Shown here piece after piece: positions 26,267 to 34,767 of a DNA stretch of 64,000 bases; position 1 is the first letter of the stretch, and every line of letters begins with the position of its first letter. The notes beneath the pieces were generated by a model that was not told the origin of the DNA, searched no databases, and saw nothing but the letters and a program-made list of their open reading frames with translations. The position numbers and the translations under genes were made by a program. Origin of the DNA: Kordia sp964351775. GTDB lineage: Bacteria > Bacteroidota > Bacteroidia > Flavobacteriales > Flavobacteriaceae. Where the stretch lies: contig CAYGPQ010000002.1 of the NCBI GenBank assembly GCA_964351775.1, forward strand, positions 1-64,000. The letters run 5' to 3'.

Positions 26267-27184
26267 ATGAAACTAACAAAAATTATCCTTGTAAGTTTGC
26301 TGCTTTTTATCAGTTGTAAAAAGAAGAAAAAAGAAACACTTCAACATTCAGAAACGATTGAAACGATTTATGAATTTACCAAGACAGACTTATTGCATCA
26401 TGTAGAAGCTTTGTCGTCAGATGCTTTTGAAGGACGTGAAACTGGTACTAAAGGAGCTAAAAAGGCAAAAGACTATATTATTACAGCATTTAAAAAATTA
26501 AATGTACAATCTCTGGGAGCAACCTATGAACAATTGTTTCCAATGCCAGAAACCTCTAAAATTAAGCAAGGTGAAAATATCATCGGATTGATCAAAGGCA
26601 GTTCAACACCAAATGAATACATTGTCATTTCTGCACATTACGACCATTTAGGAATTATAGATGGTGTCATTTACAATGGCGCTGATGACGATGCTTCGGG
26701 AATTAGCGCGTTGCTCGCTTTTGCAGAATACTTCAAAAAAAATCCACCGAAACATTCTGTCATTCTTGCTGCGTTTGATGCAGAAGAAAAAGGATTGGAA
26801 GGTTCGTATTTCTATGTAGAAAATCCGATCGTAAAAAAAGAGCAAATTAAGCTCAATATCAATATGGACATGATCAGCCGCAGCGAGAAAAAAGAATTGT
26901 ATGTGGTTGGTCCACAACATTATCCAGACTATAAAGCTATGGTGTCAACTACCAAAACAAGCGGAAACGTGACACTAAAAATAGGTCACGAAGAATGGAC
27001 ATACGCAAGCGATCACACAGGGTTTCACAAAGCTGGTATTCCGTTCATTTATTTTGGTGTAGAAGATCATAAAGATTACCACAAGCCCACAGATGATTTT
27101 GAATACATTCATCCAACATTCTATAAAAATTCGGTTCAGACCATTATCAATTTTTTTAAAGAGGTAGATGTGAAAAATTTATAA
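26267..27184 (+). CDS. M28 family metallopeptidase, lipoprotein
   Basis: 305 residues; lipoprotein signal with a Cys after LLLFIS. The M28 zinc ligands are visible: SAHYDHLG (His, Asp), GADDDASG (bridging Asp), DAEEKGLEGS (catalytic Glu and ligand), INMDMISR (Asp) and YASDHTGFHKAGIP (His). Such enzymes are secreted aminopeptidases or dipeptidases of the bacterial aminopeptidase type with two zinc ions. It is a single gene between two terminators. Confidence 0.9.
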   Translation: MKLTKIILVSLLLFISCKKKKKETLQHSETIETIYEFTKTDLLHHVEALSSDAFEGRETGTKGAKKAKDYIITAFKKLNVQSLGATYEQLFPMPETSKIKQGENIIGLIKGSSTPNEYIVISAHYDHLGIIDGVIYNGADDDASGISALLAFAEYFKKNPPKHSVILAAFDAEEKGLEGSYFYVENPIVKKEQIKLNINMDMISRSEKKELYVVGPQHYPDYKAMVSTTKTSGNVTLKIGHEEWTYASDHTGFHKAGIPFIYFGVEDHKDYHKPTDDFEYIHPTFYKNSVQTIINFFKEVDVKNL

Positions 27185-27207
27185 AAAAATAGATTATCAA
27201 AATACAA

Positions 27208-27240
27208 AAGCGAGTCCTTCTTTAGGGTTCGCTTTTTTTT
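27208..27240 (+). terminator. Rho-independent terminator after the M28 peptidase
   Basis: A 10-bp stem (27208-27217 with 27225-27234, two wobble pairs) and a 7-nt loop precede a T run. It lies 23 bp after the stop. Confidence 0.8.
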
Positions 27241-27362
27241 TGGTTTATAACAAAAAATTGTAGTTCAAAACATTTCACAAGGCGTTCAGAACATTTCAGA
27301 TACGATGATGAGGTTTTCAAATTATATTTACGCCAATAACCTACTGAAAACACTCAAATCTT

Positions 27363-28700
27363 ATGAAACAACAATTACTTTGCTTGATGTTGATGTCAAG
27401 TTTTTATTACGCAAACGCGCAAACGATCTTATTTCCAGATTCTGGTTTTGAACTTCAAGGAGCGCATACCACAAATGCAGCATCGCTATTCGCAAATACA
27501 GCTGTAACAGCTCCAGGTCCTAATCCTGCTGGGCTTGATACCGTAGTATTACCATTAGGACTAAATAGATTATTACAACCAGTTTTGGTTGATTTAGATG
27601 CTGATGGCGATTTAGATATCGTTTCTGGAGGTCAATCGCAAGAAGGAAGAATATTCTATTTTGAAAACACGGGTACAGCTACAAGTCCAAATTGGGTGCT
27701 AACTGCTTTGCCTACGATTGATGCTATTCAATATGCTCCAGGTGGAAATAATGAACTTAGATGTGAACTTATTGACATTGACGACGATGGTGATTACGAT
27801 TTATTTGTTTTTGCCAGATTGGATGAGACTGGACTTACTACTAATGACATTCATTATTATGAAAATACAGGAACGGCATCAGTCCCAAACTTTGTAGATT
27901 CTACAATTCCTGGGATAGAAAATGAAAATATAGCAAACTTTCCAAGTGCTAACTTTGTAGATTTAGATAATGATATGGACTATGATATGGTAGGTATGGG
28001 AGGTGATTCTGTATCTTATTTTTTAAATACAGGAACAAAACTTGCACCTATATTTGAACGCAAATATCACTTAGAAAACCCATGGGATTTAGATTCAGGA
28101 ACAGCATTGATACAAAGAAACTGGCCACATGGCGATGTATTAGTTACAGTTCCTAATTTTATTGATGTAGATGCAGATGGTGATTTTGACATGTGTTTTG
28201 GTAGAGATGGAGGTATACCTTCTTGGATAGAAAATAGTGGTACCGCTACGGCTCCAGATTTTGGAACGTATGCATTACAAAGTTTTACAGGAGATCTTAG
28301 CATAAGTATAGGTGCGTTTCCTTCCATAACATTTGGAGATGTAGATGGTGATAATATATTGGATGTTATTGCAGGAACTTTCAATCCTGGGTATTTTGCA
28401 TGGTATAAAGGAATCAACAGTACGTTAAGCTTAGAAGAAGAAGCATTGTCAGTACAAATACGAGTAAGTCCAAACCCTGTAGATGATTTGTTAACGATAC
28501 AATTTGAAACTGATCAAATAAATAAAACAAACATAACGATGTTTACGATTACTGGGCAAATGGTGTACAGTAGCAATAAGCTCATTCAACAGGACAGAGC
28601 TGTGAAAATTGATGTGTCCAAATTACAATCAGGATTATACTTCCTGAAAATAAAAAGTGGCAATACTAAAACTGTTGTAAAAAAAATTACGGTAAATTAA
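27363..28700 (+). CDS. FG-GAP/VCBS-repeat secreted protein with T9SS type A sorting domain
   Basis: 445 residues: signal peptide ending in YANAQ, then five Asp-rich, calcium-binding-like repeats (DLDADGDLDIVSGG, DIDDDGDYDLFVFA, DLDNDMDYDMVGMG, DVDADGDFDMCFGR, DVDGDNILDVIAGT) that form a beta-propeller in related proteins. The last 80 residues are the type IX secretion sorting domain (SPNPVDDLLTIQFE, then LQSGLYFLKI and VKKITVN). It is probably exported across the outer membrane and attached or released. The ligand of the propeller is unknown. Confidence 0.9.
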   Translation: MKQQLLCLMLMSSFYYANAQTILFPDSGFELQGAHTTNAASLFANTAVTAPGPNPAGLDTVVLPLGLNRLLQPVLVDLDADGDLDIVSGGQSQEGRIFYFENTGTATSPNWVLTALPTIDAIQYAPGGNNELRCELIDIDDDGDYDLFVFARLDETGLTTNDIHYYENTGTASVPNFVDSTIPGIENENIANFPSANFVDLDNDMDYDMVGMGGDSVSYFLNTGTKLAPIFERKYHLENPWDLDSGTALIQRNWPHGDVLVTVPNFIDVDADGDFDMCFGRDGGIPSWIENSGTATAPDFGTYALQSFTGDLSISIGAFPSITFGDVDGDNILDVIAGTFNPGYFAWYKGINSTLSLEEEALSVQIRVSPNPVDDLLTIQFETDQINKTNITMFTITGQMVYSSNKLIQQDRAVKIDVSKLQSGLYFLKIKSGNTKTVVKKITVN

Positions 28701-28726
28701 TGATTTTAAAAGCTTATTGAGTAATA

Positions 28727-28764
28727 GAAAGGAGATTTACAGTACTAAAACGTAAATCTCCTTT
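28727..28764 (+). terminator. Rho-independent terminator after the T9SS protein
   Basis: A 13-bp perfect stem (28727-28739 with 28751-28763), 11-nt loop, ending in TTTT. The T run overlaps the -33 element of the next promoter. Confidence 0.8.
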
Positions 28765-28790
28765 TGATATATAAAAACATGTGTATTTTT
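28762..28790 (+). promoter_or_regulatory. Bacteroidetes-type promoter of the histidine kinase operon
   Basis: TTTG (28762-28765), 17 nt, TATTTTTG (28783-28790), 33 bp before the ATG at 28824. The -33 box lies in the preceding terminator's T run. Confidence 0.5.
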
Positions 28791-28823
28791 GTGTAAACCC
28801 AAACGAACCATAAATAGATTTTT

Positions 28824-30872
28824 ATGTCTATACAACCTATAAAATTATGTTTTCTAATAGCAACACTAATATGTGTTATTTCTGTAAAAGCACAACAAAA
28901 TGCTTTGCAAAAAAAATACGATAGTATTGCAGAAATAATCGAAAAGACACGTGATAAAGATAGTGTGTTGCATTTATTAAATCTTCAAAAAGAACTAGCG
29001 CAAAAAGCAACTAACAAAAAACTGTTAGCCGATACAGAATATGCAATTGCGATGAAAAGTAATTATGGAGAATTGAAATCTACAGAAGGCTTTCAAAAAG
29101 CAATTGAATTATATAAAGAACTAAAAGATACGGCAGCATTGAGTAAAGCGCATGTTACGTTGGGACGCGCCTATCAATCGCAAAGCAAGTACAACGAAGC
29201 CTTCAAATCGGTAAATGAAGCCTTGAAATACGCAAAGGCACTTAACGATCAAGAATTGATGATTAATGCCTATTCGTTCCGGTCAAATATTTATGGAAAT
29301 TTTTCTCAAACCGACAACGCAATCAAAGACCTAAACGAAGCACAAAAAATAGCACTGAAATACAAAGACGGTGAAAAAATAGTGCCTATTCTACAAGGAA
29401 AAAGTTTTCTCTATTATTCAAAAGGATATTACGAAGAAGGTATTGCTTCTGTAAAAGAAATGATCGCTTATTTTGATAGCAAAAACAACAAGCGAAGCGT
29501 AGTTGTGTGGCGAAACAATTTAGGAATGATGTATGCAAGTTGTAACTGTGTATCATTGGACGAGCAAAAAGAAAATATGCACGCTTCCATTGCGTTGGCG
29601 GACAGTATCAAATTTGGTTATGGAAAAGCGTATGCGTCTGTACACTTGGCAAGGGCATTAATGAAAGAAAACGCATTTGACAGTGCGTATTACCATCTCG
29701 CGAAAGCGGACAAAGGATTGCCCAAAAAAGTGAATCCAAGTTTTTTGGGGTATCTCAATCAGACCAAAGGTGATTATTGGGCAAATATTGGCAACAAGCA
29801 AAATGCCATCAAACATTTTGAAATTGCATACGAAGTTTGGGACGATCTCAATAAACTTACAGACAAAGAATATGTAGCAAAAGGACTCGCAACGCTTTAC
29901 AAAGACAGCAACAAAAGCAGCAAAGCATTTTTCTATTTGGATATCGCTGCTAAAATCAAAGATTCGCTAGTCAACAAATCAAAAATTGAAAAAGAAAAAG
30001 AGTTAGAACTCACATACGCATTCGATAAAAAACAATACAAAGATAGTATTCAAAATGCGGAAGAAATGCAAGTATTGGCATTGCAAAATGAAAATGAAAT
30101 TAAAGAAGAAAAGCATATTCAGCAAATTTTATTAGTACTATTCCTGTTAGCGTTAGCACTTGGAGGTTTTGCATATTACGCATATCAACGCAAAAAGAAA
30201 ACTTCAAAAATACTCGACGAGAAAAATAAAATCATCGAAAAAGCTTTGCAGGAAAAACAATTACTACTCAAAGAAGTGCATCACCGAGTGAAGAATAACT
30301 TTCAAATTGTATCAAGTTTGCTCGAATTGCAAACCAAAGGGATTGAAGACGAAAAAGCATTGAGTTTAGCAAACGAAGGGAAAAACAGGGTAAAATCGAT
30401 GGCGTTAATCCATCAAAAACTCTATCAAAACGAAACTGGACTGATTGATTTTGACGAGTACATTCAAATATTGGTCAAAGAATTGTCCAGTATGTATGCT
30501 TCGGAGAAAAAAGTGCAAACCAATATCAACACAGAAAATATGTATTTTGATGTGGATACGGCAATTCCATTAGGTTTAATTGTAAACGAATTGATCACAA
30601 ACGCTTACAAATACGCCTTTGAAGCTGCTACGGACAATCAATTGAATATCTCCATCAATAAAGTGAATGAAGACGAATACAAACTCGTGGTATCCGACAA
30701 TGGAAAAGGATTTGATGACACGCTTGATCTATCGAAAGTAAAAAGCTTAGGCTTGCGATTGGTAAGGCGATTGACCAAACAATTACAGGGCGATTTTATC
30801 TTAAAAAACGCGAATGGAGCAAGTTTTGAAATTACATTCAAGGATACAAATAGAAGAGCATTAATAGACTAA
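28824..30872 (+). CDS. TPR-domain sensor histidine kinase (HisKA_2 type)
   Basis: 682 residues: signal peptide ending in VKAQ, a periplasmic region of tetratricopeptide-like repeats (about 30-400), one membrane helix near residue 435 (LLVLFLLALALGGFAYYAYQ), then a cytoplasmic kinase. The phosphoacceptor His is in EVHHRVKNNFQIVSSLLELQ, the ATPase N box in LIVNELITNAYKYAFEA, and the G1 box in VVSDNGKGFDD. This HisKA_2 type pairs with LytTR regulators in Bacteroidetes. The response regulator gene follows after 6 bp. Confidence 0.9.
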   Translation: MSIQPIKLCFLIATLICVISVKAQQNALQKKYDSIAEIIEKTRDKDSVLHLLNLQKELAQKATNKKLLADTEYAIAMKSNYGELKSTEGFQKAIELYKELKDTAALSKAHVTLGRAYQSQSKYNEAFKSVNEALKYAKALNDQELMINAYSFRSNIYGNFSQTDNAIKDLNEAQKIALKYKDGEKIVPILQGKSFLYYSKGYYEEGIASVKEMIAYFDSKNNKRSVVVWRNNLGMMYASCNCVSLDEQKENMHASIALADSIKFGYGKAYASVHLARALMKENAFDSAYYHLAKADKGLPKKVNPSFLGYLNQTKGDYWANIGNKQNAIKHFEIAYEVWDDLNKLTDKEYVAKGLATLYKDSNKSSKAFFYLDIAAKIKDSLVNKSKIEKEKELELTYAFDKKQYKDSIQNAEEMQVLALQNENEIKEEKHIQQILLVLFLLALALGGFAYYAYQRKKKTSKILDEKNKIIEKALQEKQLLLKEVHHRVKNNFQIVSSLLELQTKGIEDEKALSLANEGKNRVKSMALIHQKLYQNETGLIDFDEYIQILVKELSSMYASEKKVQTNINTENMYFDVDTAIPLGLIVNELITNAYKYAFEAATDNQLNISINKVNEDEYKLVVSDNGKGFDDTLDLSKVKSLGLRLVRRLTKQLQGDFILKNANGASFEITFKDTNRRALID

Positions 30873-30878
30873 AATCGT

Positions 30879-31601
30879 ATGAGTAAAGTTAAAATTTTAG
30901 TGGTTGAAGACGAAATTATCATCGCAGATCATATTTGTGATACCTTAGAAGATTTAGGATATGATGCGCTCGAACCTGTAATCAATTATACGGAAGCCAT
31001 CGAAATGATTGAAGCTGAAAAACCAGATATTGCCATTCTAGACATTCAACTATCAGGAAGAAAAACAGGCATTGATTTGGCGGAAACCATTCGAAGTAAT
31101 TACGATTTTCCTTTTATATTTTTAACTTCGAACGCGGATCCATTGACGGTTTCAGAAGCAAAAAAAGTAATGCCGCCAGCATACTTAGTAAAACCATTTA
31201 CGAAAGATGAATTGTATTCTTCCATTGAAATTGCACTATTCAACTATTCCAAAAAAGTCGGAGAAATCAACGATGAGGAATTAATCATTAAAGACGCCTT
31301 TTTCATCAAAGAAAAAAATGCGTTTATCAAGCTAAAATTTGAAGACATTCTATACATTAAAAGCGAACATGTATATGCGGAAATTCAACTCAAAAACAAT
31401 CAAAAACATCTCATCAGAGGAAATCTGAATCAAATTATTACCAAGCTCAGTTCAAAATTTATCCGTTTGCATCGCAGTTATATTGTCAATTTGGAATACC
31501 TCGAACAAATAGATCAAAATGCAGTGGTCATTCAAAACATAAACCTTCCAATTGGCAGAAAATACAAAGAAGCATTATTACAGAAAATCAGTTTGTTATA
31601 A
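30879..31601 (+). CDS. LytTR-family response regulator
   Basis: 240 residues. Receiver domain 1-125 with the acidic pair VVEDE, the phosphoacceptor Asp in DIAILDIQLSG, and the conserved Lys in AYLVKPF. The C-terminal part (about 140-240, with IKSEHVYAEIQLKNNQKHLI and FIRLHRSYIVNLEYLEQIDQ) is a LytTR DNA-binding domain. It should be phosphorylated by the kinase encoded just upstream and bind direct repeats; target genes are not seen here. Confidence 0.9.
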   Translation: MSKVKILVVEDEIIIADHICDTLEDLGYDALEPVINYTEAIEMIEAEKPDIAILDIQLSGRKTGIDLAETIRSNYDFPFIFLTSNADPLTVSEAKKVMPPAYLVKPFTKDELYSSIEIALFNYSKKVGEINDEELIIKDAFFIKEKNAFIKLKFEDILYIKSEHVYAEIQLKNNQKHLIRGNLNQIITKLSSKFIRLHRSYIVNLEYLEQIDQNAVVIQNINLPIGRKYKEALLQKISLL

Positions 31602-31670
31602 TAACGATGTAAACGAACTTTGTTTCCATTTTTTTTCGTTTCTTGGCGAGATATTTCTTAGATTACTATC

Positions 31671-33446
31671 ATGCAAAACCCTATTGACTTCTACAAAGCA
31701 CAAAAAAACAAATTTGAAGCCCAACTCAAAATTCAAAAGCGCAAACTAAACCAATCAAGTGTGGTGCGATTGCTCGTTTTTTTAAGTATTGCTTTCGCGA
31801 TATATCTCTTTTTTGGACAATGGAACTATGTCATCATTTCGTCTATTATTGGAATGGCACTCTTTCTGTTTTTAGTATTTCGTCATGCCGATTTAGTCTA
31901 TCACAGCAACCAACTAAAAGCATTAATTCAGTGTAATCAATTGGAAATTGACGTACTCAATGGTGATCTTACCAAATTGCCAACAGGTGAAGAATTTCTT
32001 AATCCAGCACATGAATTTAGTTACGATATTGATCTCTTTGGAAATGCTTCATTTTTTCAATACCTAAACAGATCGACCACTCGTGAAGGAAAAAACAAAC
32101 TCGCAGACTTGCTTGCGAGTAACCAAATTGATGAAATTTCCACACGACAAGAAGCTATCCAAGAACTAGCGCAAAAAGGAGATTGGCGACAACATTTTTC
32201 GGCAATTGCACTCTTAATCAAAGTTGAAACGAGCTCTAAAAGTATCACAGATTGGTTGGACAGTTACAAAAACTTCATTCCAAAAGCCATTCGGTATTTG
32301 CCAATGATTTTTTCGGTACTTTCAATAGCGGTCATCGCGTTGGCATACTTTGAAATCATTCCGTTTTTATATGTAATTCTTTGGATAGGACTTGGCTTAG
32401 GAATCACAGGGAAATTCCTCAAAAACATTAATCAACTTTCTAATCATACCAACAAAGCAAAAGATACCTTTCAGCAATACGGACAACTCTTAAATAGGAT
32501 AGAAGATACCACATTTACAGCAACATTGCTCAAAGAAAAACAGCAAAACATTCACAGCGAAGTTCAAAAAGCATCCACTTTGGTTAGAGAATTCTCAAAA
32601 CGAATTGATGCCTTGGACAATAGAAACAATATTTTGGTTGGAATCTTTCTAAACGGACTCTTACTGTGGGACATTTCAAAATCGTATCAAATTGAAACAT
32701 GGATTGCAAAACATAGTGCAAAAGTGGCGCAATGGTTTGAAGTGGTGACGTTTTTTGATGCGTACAACAGCTTAGGAAACTTTGCGTTTAACCATCCGAA
32801 ATTTGTATATCCAACCATTACGGAGCAAGGAAATCAAGTATTAAATGCCAAACAATTAGGACATCCGTTATTGCGAACCAGCAACAGAATTGACAACGAT
32901 TTCAATATTGGAAACTCCGAATTCTTCATTGTTACGGGTGCAAACATGGCTGGAAAAAGCACATTTCTCCGAACGGTTTCACTAAGTATTGTCATGGCAA
33001 ATACAGGATTGCCAATCTGTGCAACAAGCGCCAACTATTCGCCTATAAAACTCATTACAAGCATGCGTACGACGGATTCATTGGCAGAAGGCGCATCGTA
33101 TTTCTTTTCGGAATTGCAACGCTTAAAAATGATTGTAGACAAAATTAAAGACGACACCTATTTTATCATTCTAGATGAAATCCTCAAAGGAACCAACAGT
33201 CATGACAAAGCGATGGGTTCTAAAAAAATTGTGCAAAAATTGGCTTCTCAAAACGCAGCAGGAATCATTGCGACACACGATTTAAGTTTGTGTGAATTGG
33301 AAAAAGACATCGATCAAGTCAAAAACTACTTCTTCGATGCAGAAATCATCAACGACGAATTGTTCTTTGGCTATCTGCTCAAAAAAGGAATCTGTTCCAA
33401 TATGAATGCTTCGTTTTTACTAAAGAAAATGAAAATAGTAGAATAG
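31671..33446 (+). CDS. MutS-like ATPase (membrane-associated MutS-family protein)
   Basis: 591 residues. The N-terminal half has two hydrophobic helical pairs (about 30-70 and 200-245) instead of mismatch-binding domains. The C-terminal half has the MutS ATPase: Walker A GANMAGKSTFLRT, Walker B FIILDEILKGTNSHD and the downstream His motif ATHDLSLCELE. Proteins of this group in Bacteroidetes lack the mismatch-recognition domain and are not the repair MutS; their function is not settled. It ends before the lanthipeptide-like precursors on the opposite strand. Confidence 0.85.
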   Translation: MQNPIDFYKAQKNKFEAQLKIQKRKLNQSSVVRLLVFLSIAFAIYLFFGQWNYVIISSIIGMALFLFLVFRHADLVYHSNQLKALIQCNQLEIDVLNGDLTKLPTGEEFLNPAHEFSYDIDLFGNASFFQYLNRSTTREGKNKLADLLASNQIDEISTRQEAIQELAQKGDWRQHFSAIALLIKVETSSKSITDWLDSYKNFIPKAIRYLPMIFSVLSIAVIALAYFEIIPFLYVILWIGLGLGITGKFLKNINQLSNHTNKAKDTFQQYGQLLNRIEDTTFTATLLKEKQQNIHSEVQKASTLVREFSKRIDALDNRNNILVGIFLNGLLLWDISKSYQIETWIAKHSAKVAQWFEVVTFFDAYNSLGNFAFNHPKFVYPTITEQGNQVLNAKQLGHPLLRTSNRIDNDFNIGNSEFFIVTGANMAGKSTFLRTVSLSIVMANTGLPICATSANYSPIKLITSMRTTDSLAEGASYFFSELQRLKMIVDKIKDDTYFIILDEILKGTNSHDKAMGSKKIVQKLASQNAAGIIATHDLSLCELEKDIDQVKNYFFDAEIINDELFFGYLLKKGICSNMNASFLLKKMKIVE

Positions 33447-33531
33447 TATACTTCTGTATTCGTTCAATAAAAATTACAAAAAACACCGAGAACAATCTGT
33501 GATAACAAGTCGTTCTCGATATCATTACATT

Positions 33532-33726
33532 TTAAATCGTACAAGGATTTCCATTTTCATCTTGTCCATTTCCTATGGTGTGCGTACAACGATGTTGATC
33601 TGTAAAAGCACAAATATTTGTTTGACAAAATGTTGTTGCTCCACCAACAATTGAATTTTCGTTTCCTAATCTAGAAATCTTTGACGTTTTTAAAGACAAT
33701 TTTTTGCCTAAATGCTGTTTTTTCAT
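33532..33726 (-). CDS. Lanthipeptide-like (GG-leader) precursor peptide A
   Basis: 64 residues: a leader (1-29) MKKQHLGKKLSLKTSKISRL, ending GNENSIVGG, and a 35-residue core with Cys at 34, 39, 47 and 62 and many Thr/Ser (ATTFC, RCTHTIGNG, GNPCTI). The KKLxLKTxxIS leader and GG junction match precursors of Bacteroidetes class I lanthipeptide-like families. Precursor B, 200 bp away, shares the leader and the C-terminal CTHTIGNG/PC block. No LanB, LanC, protease or transporter is encoded within the window. The mature product, if any, is unknown. Confidence 0.8.
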   Translation of the reverse strand: MKKQHLGKKLSLKTSKISRLGNENSIVGGATTFCQTNICAFTDQHRCTHTIGNGQDENGNPCTI

Positions 33727-33927
33727 ATTAAATGATTTTAATTGTTAAAGTGTAAATGAATTACATTTTAATGGCTTAAAAAAAACATACAAACCGTAAT
33801 TCGATAATTAAAGGACAAAACGGAGCGGTTTTCTAAATCAAAGCCAACAAAAAACTTACACTAAAAACTGATATGATAGCATCAAGTTTTAATGTAAGTT
33901 TCAATTTGTTAGCGTTACTTTTTTAGA

Positions 33928-34173
33928 TTAATATCTACATGGAGTTCCATCTGGATTTAGACCATTTCCAATAGTATGAGTACAGTAAAGCGCTTCTGTA
34001 ATTTCAATAGGTTCTTGAACAGTTTTACAGGTTTCAACATCCGAAATAATACACGGATTTTCTGTAAATCGAACAGCAACCGCAAGACCTCCACGAATGG
34101 TGTTGAGGTTAGACACTGCTGAAATAGTAGTTGTTCTAAGCACTAATTTTTTTTGAAAATTTTGTTTTTTCAT
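33928..34173 (-). CDS. Lanthipeptide-like (GG-leader) precursor peptide B
   Basis: 81 residues: leader (1-29) MKKQNFQKKLVLRTTTISAV, ending SNLNTIRGG, and a longer core (30-81) with Cys at 41, 49, 64 and 79 and the C-terminal block CTHTIGNG, DGTPC as in precursor A. The extra acidic stretch (IISDVETCKTVQEPIEITEA) makes the core longer. Spacing of the Cys pairs differs from A, so the ring pattern would differ. The palindrome at 34247-34263 lies 74 bp upstream. Confidence 0.8.
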   Translation of the reverse strand: MKKQNFQKKLVLRTTTISAVSNLNTIRGGLAVAVRFTENPCIISDVETCKTVQEPIEITEALYCTHTIGNGLNPDGTPCRY

Positions 34174-34564
34174 AAGAATAAAGTTTTTGGTTATCTACTA
34201 AAAATACTGATTTTCAAGATATTCTAATGTTAAAAATAATATTTTCTTACGTAACGTACGTAATTTCGATAAAATTGAATGGTGTATCATCGAATTGGTT
34301 TTGCATAATAATTCACTAGTGTCTGATAAAACCATTTCAATTTTTTGCGAAAACTTTGCTGCAAAAGAGTTTGTAAGATGTTTCTATAAAATCATCAAGT
34401 TTTTGTGAGTAATTTTAAAGTGAAAATGGTATTAGATAGTTACGATGCTGTCTTTATTCTATAATCTAACAGCGCAGCGGTCTTAAATCTTATATCGGGC
34501 TACAGGGATAAAAATTATTCAAAAAAAGAGATAAAATTCAAAAAACCGAATTACTTTTGCAGCA
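34174..34564. other. Intergenic stretch before the TPP riboswitch
   Basis: No gene is seen. It holds the palindrome TTACGTA-ACG-TACGTAA (34247-34263), a possible operator for precursor B, read on the minus strand. The rest is A+T rich with no clear promoter box. Confidence 0.4.
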
Positions 34565-34567
34565 TCT

Positions 34568-34650
34568 CAAAGGGGTGCAATTTGAATTATATTCAAAACG
34601 CTGAGATTATACCCAATGAACCTGGGCAGGTAATGCTGCCAAGGGACGGA
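34568..34650 (+). ncRNA. TPP (THI-box) riboswitch
   Basis: The conserved blocks are in the right order: AGGGGTGC (34571-34578), CTGAGATTATACCC (34601-34614), GAACCTGGGCAGGTAATGC (34618-34636) and GCCAAGGGA (34638-34646). It lies about 120 nt before the TonB-dependent receptor start. Binding of thiamine pyrophosphate normally lowers expression of the downstream gene; a small hairpin (34682-34698) and the region after it could form the expression platform. Confidence 0.9.
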
Positions 34651-34767
34651 TCAGATCTTTTTAAAAAGGATTTGGTATGCCGACAGTCATAGTCTGTCAA
34701 TAGTATTTATCTAATTTTTAACCAAGAATAATTACCCCTTTTATTCGTAACAAAACGTATTACGAAT

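Noticed and set aside
31671..33446. Mismatch-repair mutS
   Set aside because: The mismatch-binding and connector domains are replaced by membrane helices, so I call it MutS-like only.
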